From NCBI RefSeq assembly GCF_008831285.2, contig NC_045139.1, positions 24,160,412 through 24,224,411 on the forward strand: a stretch of 64,000 nt of DNA, in the 5' to 3' direction. Below the pieces are notes generated by a model. The model made no database searches. It was not told the DNA's origin and worked only from the letters and a program-made list of their open reading frames with translations. This document shows, in pieces, positions 10,471-22,674 of the stretch (positions within the stretch are counted from its first letter, which is position 1; every line of letters begins with the position of its first letter). The position numbers and the translations under genes are program-made. This DNA comes from Nymphaea colorata. Taxonomy: Eukaryota; Streptophyta; Magnoliopsida; Nymphaeales; Nymphaeaceae.

Positions 10471-12762
10471 CCCTTTGATCTCATGTTCTCGTTTCGGCCA
10501 AGTCTGTCGGAAATGTCCATAGAAAAATGACTGAAAATCATTTAAAAAATTATTTCTAAAGAAGACGTGAGCGGTGACGACAAATTTCAAATAATTTTTT
10601 AATAAAAATTAAAGACAAAACAGAAGTAAAACAAAAACACTTATTTCAAAACAAAGCGTGTTGTTTCAAAATAAAGTGAGCAACAAGAAGAAGAAGCTTC
10701 CTTTTGTCTTAAAACGTAATATCAAACATTTTAAATTAATTTAAAAATCTGAAGATATAAAAGTATTTCCTACGTCGGCCAATTCACTGTATGGAGTGTC
10801 CTTTTACAATCAACAGGACATTGAAATAAGTTAGGTGGCTTTATGATCGACATTGGAATAAGTTTTTGGTGCTCACATTTACCAAAGGGCTCAATGTAGT
10901 TGCTGGGGTTAGGAGTAAGTGAAAAGGCATGTGTGAGTAAGTGAAAAGGCATGTGTATCACACGTCAATGCAGCTGTGGGTCGTTCCTAACTTAAAGGAT
11001 GCACCACTGTCATCGGTGACATTTATTTAATCCAAACACCAAGGAGGCAATGGGAATGAGAGTGTTGGGTTTCTTTTACTGGCGCTTGGTTGTTAATGAA
11101 AAGATATTATTACTATGAGATGACATCACACACCAAATATAATGACATCAGGTCAGATTATAAGGGGATACATGATATAGATCCCAAATCCAAATACTAC
11201 TTCACTTTATTGACAACGAAATATAAAATGGTTGCACCGTCTGCCTACTTAAAAGGTTCATCCCTTTACTCGTGAGACCAGCACCAAGTTACTCGAGGAC
11301 ACCTAGTTAGGTAAAACACAAAATAACAAAGTGACACTAAAACTAAAACCAGACAATGGTATTCAGCTATGTAAACCTACTTTAATATTATCTATAAACT
11401 AAATCTCTGAAATATAGTATAAATTAGAGATGTTATTAATCTATTTGCAGACTAATCTAAGTCTACATTGCGACTAAATGCTTGCTGGAATCTAAAACTA
11501 GTTAGAATGAAAACAACATGAAATTAAAGTTAAAATACCGCTAAATTGAAAGATAAATAAAATTCAAATGTGCGGCAACCAAATCGCCCATACTACACTA
11601 GAAGAAAAATTAAATTGGTCACTCATAAATGCAATAGCGTAAAATGAACACTCGTAGTATTTTATTTCCTGAACTAAAACGCAACGATCTTTAAACAAAA
11701 TGCAACTATATGATATAATTAAAATATAACTATCCAGCATGGACTAAGGAAATAAAAATCACATGCTAATTAGATGCACCTACCATGAGAAATTTACATT
11801 ACTGATTCGATTGGGACCCACTACAAACCTAATGAATTGGAAAAGTGTCTCATCGCCCAAATAATTCACGCCAGCTACCTGAGCCTCCGCAACCTAACTA
11901 ACTTCTCAATCAAAGGAAGAAAGAAAATATAATCTGCTATACAAAAAATTGATTTTACTAAATCTGAGGAAAGAAATGAAGTTAAGTGAAGAGGACTTAA
12001 CGAAAAGTGGTAAGTGGCTGATATCCTTGCTTTGGTAGTCATCTTCTTAAATAGGAGCGCAACACTGAAAGTCTTCCTTTCCTGTGTCTTTTTCTGACAG
12101 CTAAATAAAAGCTCCCCAGTGCAGTTTGATTAAAATAAAATGCTAGTAAATATAGTTTAAATAAAATAAAAATACATAGCCTACCTAGAAAGGGAACTCA
12201 ACTACTACCTAGAAAAGAAACTTAACTACTCACATATCTTTCGGTGCCAGAGCTGGAGCTTGCACTGCACTTTAACTCGAACTTGTATGTAATTTTTCCC
12301 ATAGTGAGTAGGTCTTGGGATCGGGCCCAGGTACCCAGTCCGATCAGGCCCGAAAAATAAAGTGGTGGCTTGAAAGCAATAATTGAAACGGGAACGCAAT
12401 TGTCATTATTTTTTAGAGGTCCCAAGTAACTCCAATAAATAAAGTGGTGTTTTGAAAATGAGTTTCTCACAAAAATCAGCAACGCTGCCGATTCAGTGAA
12501 TGTCCCCTGATCTATAATTTGAATTAGATATGGATTCAGCTAAAAAATCTTAAACAAATAGTTAATTTTGGAAAAAATGAGAAATGTTTCTATGTTATTT
12601 TAAAATTAAGCATGAACATGTAAACTATTTTAAAAAGGATGAAAACTGACACATGACGCTCTTGAATGGGCTAACAAGAACCGGTTCGTCACTAATTGAT
12701 TTGAATTGGCATACATATTCAAACCGTTTACGTGAATTACTAGGGTTGGGTATCAAGCTGGT
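10471..12762. other. intergenic, no gene recognised
   Basis: AT-rich DNA with short frames only. A short duplicated word (gtgaaaaggcatgtg, about 10919-10955) and a gatcgggcccaggtacc patch (about 12320) are visible. The latter resembles the GC-rich patch at 61440-61640. No coding homology was seen on either strand. Confidence 0.5.
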
Positions 12763-12983
12763 CAAGGGCGGAGCCATATCAAGCTAGTCAAGAGCAGAGT
12801 TAGAAAATTTTTATGAAGGGAACTGAATTAAAGTTTTTAAATTTTGACTAGGGCCAAAATATTAATTTTTAAAATTTTTACATACAACAAGTAAAGTTTT
12901 CTAAAATTTACATAGAATTGTTTTTTTTTTTAATTTGATGTGGGGCCAACACCCCAGCAGGCGCTACCTTGGCTCCGTCTCTA
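12763..12983. mobile_element. MITE-like element, ggcgga-type termini (copy 3)
   Basis: It starts aagggcggagccat and ends ccttggctccgtctct, giving inverted termini. It shares the interior words acaagtaaa and gaaggg with the element at 6642-6810 and keeps a poly-T run where that copy has poly-A. Confidence 0.55.
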
Positions 12984-13379
12984 AAGCCGGTGTCTCATAT
13001 TTAAGGAGTCCCAAGTTCAAATTCCTTGGTTGCTGTCATACTCGTTAGTATATATGAGTTGATAGGTAAAACTGAGGCCAATAATTTCAATGCACCTTTC
13101 TCTTTTGATGAGGATACGTTGCCACTTTTCTTGCCTAAATCCCTGCCATGTGATATGTTGTTCCTTGATTTATCATTCCAAATCTAACGGGTATAGTTGT
13201 CTTTTTGTTTGAGTTGTCATGATCCTTGTGATTTTCTTCATCCATTGAGCTGGCATGGTCTTCGCGATTTTCTTCATCCGTTGAGCAGCTGTTACTAGTT
13301 TGTGTGTAACGGTCTGGAGCTTGTGCATTAACACACTCATGCCCTACTTCACATCAACAACCACTTTATCGGCAAGATA
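12984..13379. other. intergenic, nothing recognised
   Basis: No supported feature. A 27-bp partly repeated phrase about ttttcttcatccattgagc occurs twice (about 13234 and 13269). Confidence 0.45.
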
Positions 13380-13506
13380 GGGGACGGCGTGAAGCGTGAT
13401 TTCACGTGGATTCAATCCATCGGCCTCTCCCCACTCATCTCCATCTTCTCCATCTAGGGCAAGGCAGCGGGGGGGAGAGGAAGGATCTAGGGCAGGGCGG
13501 CGGGGG

Positions 13507-15297
13507 ATGGAGACGAGAGGGCAGAGGAAGACGCACGGGCAGAGCGCTGGAGGGCTTGAGACGAGTGGGCAGATGGACCTGGATGATCGGATCGATTTCC
13601 CTGATTTGGGGAAATCTGTCGGAACCACTAAAGCAGATGAAGATATGTGTGAGGATTACCACCAGAGCGGAATAGAAGAAGAACGAGGTATAGCCCCAAT
13701 GGAGCCTCTGAATGAGGCATGTTTTCAGCTGGGTAGTGGTGGTGCTCATGCCATTCCAGAAAGGAAAGGCCTGCAAGGATGGGCAAAGGTCGTTGCTGGT
13801 AGTCAAGAGAAGGAACTTGAAGATTGTCTGGAGGTGACTGTAGACAGGTCTGGAGAGGAACCTACGGTGGTTTTCCCTACTGAAGCGTATCAGAAAATCG
13901 ATGACATGTACTGATTTGCTGCAGTGGCTGGATTATATGGAGGACGTTCGACTACAGGCATGGATTATCGGTATGTCTTTCAAACCTTACATAAACTTTG
14001 GGTTAATGTTCGCTACCCAAATTTTTCTGTCATTGGGAATGGGAGATTTTTAGTGCGGGTGAGTTATGAGGAAGAGCTCAATGAGGTCATGTGCAAAAAA
14101 TGGGCTGCTGGGGGCCGTTTTCTCATTACTAGTCGGTGGAAGCCAGGGTCTGGGTTACGCCTGCATGAGGAGGAATCTATTCCTCCTTGGATTCGCCTGC
14201 CTCAGCTTCCAATTCTGTTCTGGAATTTGCATAGTTTTAAGGCCATTGCATAGGGCCTGGGTGCTTCTTTTGTTAGGGCAGATGAATGTACTCTGCATAG
14301 GGACAAGCTCGGGTTTGCACGTTTATGCATTGAAGTTCCTCTCAACTTTCAACCTGTGCCCAAAATCAAGTTGGAAGTTAGAGAATCCAAGATAATACAA
14401 GAAGTGCTCTATGAATCCAAAATTAGATTCTGCCGTGTATGTGGCACTACGTCTCACTATGAGGATTTGTGCAAGAATCGAGGGATAGTAGAGAAACCTA
14501 TTGCAGAGGAGCAAGCTTGGAAAAAGGTCTTAGTGATTAAAAAAGATAGAGGAAACCTTCAAAGAAGTGACTCTGGTGGGAGGGAACCTCATACCAACAG
14601 ATTTGCAGCCTTTAGTAATCAGCTTCATAAGGGTGAAGGGACTGGCATTCAGCTTGATCAAAATCTGGGTGTTAATCCATCTTGTAATGTTGGAGATGGG
14701 GATGAATCCTCTTGTCAGCAGAAGGAGGTGAAGAAGGTGGGCACTAAAGTGAGCAACATGTCTAATAAAAGAGGAATGAAAGGGGGTAAAAACTCTATCA
14801 ATGGGAAGGGAGAAGAAAGAAAGGTTGATAGCACTGAAAACCAGATGACCAATCCTTTTTTCAGCATTAAAAAGCAAGCAGATAACACCGCTGGTTCATC
14901 GAGGTTCAGGTTCACATCTGGGTCCAAGGACGACCCCTCAACTAAGGAGTTGCCTTGCAACCTGTCTAATAAGGAAGGGTCTGAGCAGGCTTCAGACATT
15001 GAAGGTAGACGAGGGGAGACAACTGAAAACAGGCAGAGGTAGACCCGAAAGTCTACAAGGTATGCTAGCAAGGGAAAAAAGTGTCGGCCTCCTATATCTC
15101 TGCTTAAATTGGAAGATGCACTTCTGCAAAGTTGTAATGGCTCCAAGAAAAGGAAAAAGGTGACTGAAGCTTTGCATCCTTCCATTATGGAACTCCCCCA
15201 AGACAGTGGAAATGAACAAAATGAAAAGGATATTGTCCTTGAGACTGATAGTACTCCTAGTGAGGTACCGTCAACTCTCATCCATGAAAATCTTTAG
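13507..15297 (+). pseudogene. LINE ORF1 (DUF4283-like plus zinc knuckle), decayed
   Basis: This is ORF1 of an L1-type plant LINE, the RNA-binding partner of the reverse transcriptase. The chosen ATG at 13507 is in frame with the rest. After a charged leader comes a DUF4283-like region (about 13924-14250, with VRVSYEEELNEVM and RWKPG), then a CX2CX4HX4C zinc knuckle at about 14431-14474 (CRVCGTTSHYEDLC), then a lysine-rich tail. One frame runs through to the stop at 15295-15297 but is cut by TGA 13912-13914, TAG 14251-14253 and TAG 15040-15042. It overlaps the ORF2 start by 14 bases. Dead as read. Confidence 0.85.
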
Positions 15298-17822
15298 TTG
15301 GAATATCAGAGGTCTTGCTAAGAGACCTACACAACATGAATTGAGCCTTATATTCAATAAGTTCAAACCCTCTATAGGATTTATTCTGGATTCCATGATC
15401 ACTACTCACAGGATGAAGGTGATCATGGAAAGATATCACACCTATCGTTATGTGACTAATGCCGAGGGGCCAGATGGTGTTGTTAGAGTTTTATGCATGT
15501 GGAAAGAGGAGGAGATGGAAGCGGGTCATGTGGTCGCTCATCGGAACTGGGTTGGTGTCTCTTTTCGTAGATTATCAGACAATAAAGCTTTCATTGTTTT
15601 TGGTGTCTATTTGCCACCAAGGTTTGGGGAAAGGCTACAAAGTTTTTACCAACTTGAGGCCCTTGTGTCTAGAGTTGCAGGGCCGGTACTGTTGATTGGT
15701 GATTTTAATGCCATGTTGAATAGATACAACAAATTGGGATCAACACCTTCAGCTGCCTCCTATTTATCCTTTAGTTGTTTCATATATGCTTGCAGGTTAA
15801 AATAGGTAGATGACAGACATAAGAGGTTCACGTGGTCGAATCATAGACAGGGACAAGATTCTGTGCAATGTAAGCTGGACTGGTGCCTGGTGAATGATGA
15901 GTGGCAAGCTAGTTTTGGAGGGGAGGGCAGCCTTAAGGTTCAAACTTATGCTAGTTCGGACCACTGTGCGCTTATCTATCAAATCAGGGAGGCCAGTGAT
16001 GAGCACAAAGGTAAGAAGCCGTTTAGATTCTTTAAGCCTTGGTTGATGGACAAAAAGGTAAGGATGTAATGTTGGAAGCTTGGAGAGGCGATGTCAGAGG
16101 GTGCCCCATGATGCGTCTCCTTGTTAAACTTAATCGAGTTAAAAGGACAATTTTAGATTGGAATAAGAATTCTTTTGGCAACCTTGCTGAAAACATTCCA
16201 AATCTTCAAAGTAGATTGGAGGTGTGCAGGGATCGTGTGGAACAAGGTAATGAGGGTGCACTAGATGATGAGTACATGGTTAGGCAGTAGCTTTCGCAGG
16301 CCGTCCTCATGAAAGAGGTTATGTGGAAGCAAAAGGCTCATATACGATGGCTTGCAGAGGGGGATAAAAACACATCCTTCTTTCATGCGATAGCTAAATC
16401 TAGGCAAACTAAAGGCAAGATTAGAAGCCTAAAGTGTGATGGGATTGAATATGTTCAAAGTTGGCAGATTCTTGAAGTGTGCACGGATTACTTTAAAAAG
16501 GTCCTAGCTACGGATGAAGCGCAAGGAAATTTGTTTGAGGGTCTTGACAACATTGTTACGGTCACAGATATTGATAATGTACATCTTTTACAATCCATCT
16601 CGGAGGAAGAGGTGACCACATCAGTGTGGAGCTTAGATAAGGATAGTGTAACTGGTCTGGATGGATTTCCTAACTATTTTTCTCAGGAGTGCTGCGAGAT
16701 AGTTAAGACTGAAGTGGTGCATGTTGTGCAAAACTTCTTCTCGTCTGGGCAATTAGTGAGAAGTGTTAATGAAACTATGATTTGCCTCATTCCTAAAAAG
16801 GATAACTCTAAGAAGGTTGAAGATTTCAGACCTATTTCCTTATGCAACACAACGTATAAGATCATTGCGAAGGTTATTGTTAACCGTATGCGAGGCATCC
16901 TCAGTCGTATTATTAATGTTAATCAAGCTGCCCTTTCGAAAGAGAGACGCATCCATGACAACATTAATTGGGTGAACGACATCACAAACTCTAAGGACTT
17001 TTGAGACAAAGGAGGATGTTGTCATAAGCTTGATTTGATGAAAGCATATGATAGAGTCTCATGGGTTTTCTTAGCCAATAGTATGCAGTTCTTGAGATTT
17101 CATCTCAGATGGATTGCTAGAGTCATGAAGTGTGTTACCTCTGTGTCTTATGGAGTTCTGGTAAATGGCACCCCCTATCTATTCCTTATTGTTATGGAAA
17201 TGTTCAATAGACGACTCATAAAGGAAACAATTAGCAAAAACATCATTGTTCCTAAAATCCGACGTGTGAAGACTAATGGATGTGCTATGTTCTTAGCCGA
17301 TGATGTGATTATGGCAGTCAAGGCCACTAAGAAAATTATGACTACCGTCAAAGTTATTTTGCAGGATTTTGAATGCCTCGCTGGCATTAAGGTGAATATG
17401 CAGAAGTCTATGATTTTTGCCAGGACTATGGTCGATTGCCACATGGGTGAAATTCAGAGCATATTGCCATGGTCTAGTGGGAGTCTCCCTTCTGAATACC
17501 TCGGTTTACCGCTTTTCTTGGGCAATCTTACAGAAGATTTGTGCTTGCCACTCCTCAAGAAGGTGGAGAAGAGGTTGGCTGGATGGAAGGCACGGATTTT
17601 GTCCTACGTGGGTCGACTTTGCCTCATCCGCTATGTGTTAATGACTTTGCCTTACTATTGGATGATGGTGTTTAGATTGCCTAAGGTCGTTATAAAGGGA
17701 ATCGAACAAGCATGTATCAAATTCTTGTGGAATGAATAGACACATGCATCTAGTCAAATGGGAGCATTTGTGTTTGCCCTTAGAAGAAGGAGGAGTTGGT
17801 ATAAGAAGACTAATGATGAGCC
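15284..17822 (+). pseudogene. LINE ORF2 (AP endonuclease and reverse transcriptase), decayed and 3'-truncated
   Basis: This would encode the target-nicking endonuclease and reverse transcriptase of an L1-type LINE. ATG 15284 opens with MKIFSWNIRG, the endonuclease start. GDFNAML (about 15700) and SDHCAL (about 15957) are endonuclease motifs. Reverse transcriptase blocks follow: LIPKKDNSKKVEDFRPISLCNT trimmed to its core DFRPISLCN (about 16825), DLMKAYDRVSW (about 17029) and FLADDV (about 17290). Breaks are TAG 15803-15805, a frame change near 16050, TAG 16288-16290 and TGA 17002-17004. The usual RGLRQGDPLSP block between the last two motifs is missing, so there is an in-frame deletion near 17170. 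Similarity to LINEs stops near 17822, before any zf-RVT domain or poly-A tail. Confidence 0.88.
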
Positions 17823-18589
17823 ATATGTTAGAAATTCTATACAGTGTACATATATATGTTGATGATCGTTCATTACAGGCTACATGTATAGATAAACCCG
17901 ATTTAAGGTGATCGAATAGGTCTGAGACTGTATCATCTCATTTAGTATGGATCATATATGTAGAAACTAGAAGGAATCAATGCCAGGTTTATGATTTCTA
18001 GAGGATTTCGTGTCACACACTTACAGCCTCTAGAAGATCTACTGGTCCCCTTCCAATTGTGCGATGAACATCAGTATGCTTCGAAGAACTTCTCAATGTC
18101 AACCATAATCTACTATTATAATTTTGGAATATAAAGCATATTATGCTTTCACCATAAGGACATAATCAAAATCTCTTACCATAATGGCAAGATATTGACT
18201 AATTCAGAAGGACTGTGATAGTTTCCAGTGAAATGTACACATCCAGCCTATCATACTGAGCGCTAATAACTTACAAAAAAAGAATGCTAGTACTATCTTC
18301 ATTTAACGATGAATGAATGCAATAAACAAGGGAAAAGCAACAGCACCACGAATTCATGAAAAAAAAATTTATATAGGCAAACTAACCTCACAAAATAGAA
18401 ATCTCACGGCAAGTGAAAACATAATCTAAACCAGTAGCTAGCATGCAACTGGGTTGAAAGTTGAAACCCGAACTAAAATTTTTGAAATTTAGTAGGTAAA
18501 ATTTAAATTTTCAAAACATGAGAGGGGGTCGAGGGAGAGAGAAAGAGAGGGATTCGTTGAGAGAATGAGACTGAAAAAGTTTGGAGAGA
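17823..18589. other. AT-rich intergenic DNA
   Basis: No gene, RNA or element end recognised. GA-rich from 18520 to 18580. Confidence 0.5.
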
Positions 18590-18650
18590 CACGAAATCAC
18601 CGCCTCTGCGTCATCGACCCTGGAAGGAAGAAACCTCGCTCAAAGACTCC
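18590..18650 (+). pseudogene. short fragment matching the 5' exon of the MurC-like pseudogene
   Basis: The stretch beginning cacgaaatcaccgcctctgc matches the start of the exon at about 22674-22735, with small indels afterwards, and the similarity fades before the conserved nucleotide-binding motif. It is a second, shorter copy of the same sequence about 4 kb upstream in the same orientation. Confidence 0.5.
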
Positions 18651-18700
18651 CACCCAACCCAAGAAAGAAACCTCGGTCTACGGTTACAACTTACAACCAG

Positions 18701-19750
18701 TCGGATGCTTTCCACCTACCTAACATGGAAGGTGTTGGACCCTGTTGCGAAATTCGGTTTCTGAAAATATATCGTATATTAAGTGCTCCTACATTTTAAA
18801 AATCAGCCAAATTAATTCAAAATTTAGATCGAGATTCGGATATGAATGTAAAAAACGCATTCAGATCAAATTGACATTATGACGTCAGATTTCATATTCA
18901 AATATGACTTTTATTTGTTCGTATTGAAATTTGAATTTGAATGTGGATATCTAAATATATGAAAAAGTGGATACTGTTAAGGGTACGTCTAATTCCAATA
19001 CAGTCTATTGACATCCCTATCTTAGGATGAATGACGTCTTACTTCATAGTCTAATATCTCACGATGAATGGCATTTTGGATGTCAAATGCAGGGACAAAT
19101 ATCTCACAATGATTGAGTGTGTCTTGCATGTTAAAATGCACGGACTAATATTTCAATCAAATCCAATTGTGCATTGTTCATTTTTCTATTCAGATATTGG
19201 ACAAAACCTCTGCATTCAACTTGAGATAATAGACAATGTTGCTTATTTCAAGCCATTTAAGCTGATTCTAGATCCTGGACCATACATAGCTTCCTAGTGT
19301 CCTAGTTACAGTTAATGAATGAAGGGTTTGTCATCAGTTCGCCGAATGCTCTGGTTCAATTTGGCCTTCTAATGATCTGTTTCTTTATCTTGTTTTGGGA
19401 GGCTAATTTTTCATGCTCACGCTGCCATAGGCTTTGGCTCTGCTCTATTCAACCAACAGTTGGAAGATTCCTATAGTTGCTATGCTGTTCAGCTTTTGTT
19501 CTTTAGATTTGAACAATAACACAACTTTTGATCATCTTTGAGGTACACGAAATTCTTGAGGGGACAGCTTATAGCGAACATGCTCAATTTCCCCACCACA
19601 AGGACATGGAGGAATTGAATGGTTGAAATACATGAATCACAGATGGCACCTTAAACAGAAGAGGCGCACACACTCTCCCCTGCCATTCTTTTATTCCAAC
19701 GTAAAAGCCAAGAAGAAGAAAAGAAAGACATGCATGAATTGTGCATTTGG
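18701..19750. other. intergenic, no gene recognised
   Basis: AT-rich. The longest frame (about 19064-19297) has no recognisable domain. A degenerate repeat of atctcac(g/a)atga(t/a)tg words is visible between 19050 and 19115. Confidence 0.45.
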
Positions 19751-19759
19751 AGCTCTCTT

Positions 19760-20524
19760 CACTTTTTTCATATAATTCCGCGACCATTCAAGCTGCTCTT
19801 GCACTCAAGTTCCTCATGATGGTCAACACCACCCTCCATGATGATGTGTCCGGTGCTCTTAAACTGTGCCGTTGAGCAATCGGTGGTGAAGAGCCCCGAA
19901 GACAAGAACTCGCGATCGCCGCCGAGCACCGGCATCTTTCACGCCCATCTTGGCTTTGCTCTTGAAGTTGTCTGCGTAGGTCTGAAGGAGCACCCCATTG
20001 ACGGCGGGCACCGCTGAGAGAGTAGAACCTGAAGCTGAGGTCGAGATGAGCGAAGCAATCATCGTCGGTTATGCCGTAGTTGTGGATCCAGGACTCCTCC
20101 TTGTCAATGGGAACCACTTTAGCTATGATTTTGAACTTGTTGGCTGCTTCAATTACGATCTCAGATGTCCATTGGGCATCCTCTGTGGTAGGTAGGAACA
20201 CAGGCTGTCCATCGAAACAATGGCTAATTGATCAATGGCATCATCCCATTGGGCAACCTATGTTATATACAGTGTGCAATTGTTAATATAAGATGATTAA
20301 AACCATAAAACACTCTTTCAAAATCCCAATTTCATAAACTGGCCTTTTTCTTACTACTAATTGTAAAAAACCTTGCAGATTGATCAGTTTCTCTGCCCTT
20401 ATTTTGGCGCTGTTATTCGTTTCATACATAATTGATCATATCCTTAATTATCAGAGATGTTGGAACCATTACCTTTTTGGCACCAATGAAGAGCTTGTGG
20501 TCGTCGAAGAGGAGGCCGATGGAT
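19760..20524 (-). pseudogene. Root_cap family protein, 3' half, decayed
   Basis: The Root_cap family (PF06830) consists of secreted plant proteins of uncertain function, first seen in root cap and related to LEA-like proteins. On the minus strand one exon end (20524-20473, LLFDDHKLFIGAKK) is followed by a GT donor, a 215-bp intron (20472-20258) and an AG acceptor. The next exon starts [14 protein letters not shown] and continues with [43 protein letters not shown] and KAKMGV, then in another frame [10 protein letters not shown] and [11 protein letters not shown]. At least three frame changes occur (near 20213, 20030 and 19945). The 5' part is missing because a LINE fragment abuts it at about 20525. 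Family call rests on the ordered conserved blocks. Confidence 0.78.
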
Positions 20525-21865
20525 TGAAGTAAAAAGCTTGCTAGGGGGTTAAGCCCCCTACCTTTATTCCTACAAAATGATTATATACAAGGGAAGGTTC
20601 GAAAAGACCTTAATGATAAGCACAAAGGATTGACCCAACCCTTCACCCAAAAAAAGAAGACAACCAAAATCTACAAGCTATGCATACACATTTTCAAGTC
20701 AGCAAAATAATCATTTGTAGCATTGGCGTGATCCATGATCAGCCGTCCTATGTCAACAGTCACAGCACCCTGCTCCACAAAAATTCTCTTCTGTAATTGG
20801 TCAAGATGCCTATTCCAGCTAGTAATTGGCCTTCTTCCTTCCAACCTTTGTCTCATTTTCTTCACCCAATCTTTAATAAGGGAGACAATAATATAGTCAC
20901 CTCCATGATCCTTATGGAATCTTAGAATGCATTCCAAGACTTTCATTTCACCTTCATGAATTCTACCACGGACCTTGATAATCACTACACAACCCATTTG
21001 GCCATTTTCCACATAACTAAGACCAGCTATTTTCGGGCCATGCCTAGTAAACGCTCTAACAATGTTGATTAACATGCCATTTCTATTTGAGGCAATGGAG
21101 TGCACACTATCAAGACCAGTTTCCATCCAAATTCTCAGTTTGATTTCAGTCTCAACAGGCCACTTAACAGAGGAGAAATTGTCCAAGCAGCTCCTCCAAA
21201 CATCTCTTTTGAACCTACTAACATGGGGTTTAAGGTTGTCATGAAGACATCTATTTTTGAGACACCACAAATTCCAGCAAACAATTAAAAAGACAATCCT
21301 CCAACACCGATGCCACCACTTTCCAGTTATCTTAGTTTGAATCCATCTCTTGAATGCATCTACAATTTCACCTCGAGGATAATTTACTCTATCAAACTTT
21401 GCTGCAATGTACCTCCAAACTTCCTTTGCTATTTTACAGTTTATTAAGACATGAGCATTTGTCTCCTCTTCACAATAGCAAAAAGAACATCAGTTAGTAA
21501 GATGAATCCCAGTCTTCTGGATCCTATCAAGAGTGGGCAGTCTGCCTTCACATGCGATGTAAGAGTACCAGCAGCTCTTGGCTGGGGCGTAGCTAGCCCA
21601 GATCTTCCTCCTCCATGACTCCTTAACACCCTGAATGCGACATTTGTTGATAATCTCACATGCCTTGAAGCTCGCCTTACCATCGTCACTCCAAGCTAGA
21701 CTATCCTCTGCATCCTTTATCCTGATGTTAGTTGTAGACACACCAAGGTGCGCAGCCATGGCAATGGTCGGACTCTCCTGGTTAGCACAAGTTACTTGAC
21801 GAATACTGATATTAACCTCATTGCTAACGGCATTACTAACTGGGAGTCTATTGTTACTCATTTGG
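20525..21865 (-). pseudogene. 5'-truncated LINE: zf-RVT domain, C-terminal region and 3' UTR
   Basis: One minus-strand frame runs from 21861 to 20671. It holds a reverse-transcriptase zinc-binding (zf-RVT) segment (SWRRKIWASYAPAKSCWY, GRLPTLDRIQKTGIHLTN, then CSFCYCEEETNAHVLIN) and a C-terminal region with LWCLKNRCLHD and ISLIKDWVKKM-like blocks. A single TGA at 21490-21492 interrupts it, at a place where related elements usually have Arg (CGA). The 3' UTR contains the hairpin-forming ggggttaagcccc (about 20546-20558), a feature of plant L1 tails. No poly-A tail is visible at the junction. It is 5'-truncated, as most LINE insertions are, and sits directly against the Root_cap exon. Confidence 0.8.
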
Positions 21866-21933
21866 CAATGAGAATAGTAACAAACTGTTCCGCTTACAAT
21901 ATTAAGATACTAATGAAGGAAAAATTAACATTT

Positions 21934-22095
21934 AAGGGATGTTTGGCAAACAAAACACTTTGTAAGTGTTCCTTGAATCTACCAAATATTTGAGCAAATT
22001 CATGAACACCTAGTTATAATGCTCCATGAATCTACCCCAAATTTTAGAGTACATTCATGGAACACTCTGTTAGTATTCCAACTACCAAATGACCC
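21934..22095. mobile_element. candidate small MITE
   Basis: The ends aagggatgtttggcaaac and actaccaaatgaccc are roughly complementary in inverted order. The two halves also carry related words (tccttgaatctaccaaat and tccatgaatctacccc), so the segment could fold into a hairpin. No sure target duplication. Confidence 0.4.
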
Positions 22096-22600
22096 ACTAG
22101 AAAGCATGTGACCTCAAATGAAAAGAGATAGAAGTAAGACAAACGATCAGATCTTAAATTCCGATCAAGTTTTAACTTGCAATTGCTTTCTCATGGTATG
22201 GAGTTTACCGCTTGGTAAAGGCCGATTTGGCAAGTGGACTGTTGTGAATCACATAGAAAAATCATTTGAAGAAAAAGTGAAAGATATAAAAATCTAAAAA
22301 CACTTATTAGGCATTTGAATGACAGTATCATCAATTAACACACCTTTGTAAAAACTTGGTTCTATGAAGATGAAGTTTTTAATGGTTTTGAAAACTTGGG
22401 ATTAAGATTGGTAGAAGGTGCTATGCCTTGCATGTAGAGGTGGATGTTCTTGCATGTTGAACATGCTGATGATGCGTTTTGAGTTTGAATTTCTATGGGT
22501 GTTACTCCTTTGGACTTCAAAAAGTAGCATGTACGATACTCGAGTTAAAAGGTGTATAGCATAGGATCACTCAAGTCTTGAGACAATAGACTCACGGCCT
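22096..22600. other. intergenic, nothing recognised
   Basis: Short frames only; no supported feature. Confidence 0.45.
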
Positions 22601-22674
22601 GGGTGAAGAAAGGGTTTCGACCTCTTCCTACGGTCTTCTACGGGGGGACGCCTGCTAAGAAGCATCGGGCTCAC

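Noticed and set aside
13435-15281. Minus-strand frames opposite LINE ORF1
   Set aside because: Shadows of the plus-strand LINE frame, which has the DUF4283-like and zinc-knuckle blocks.
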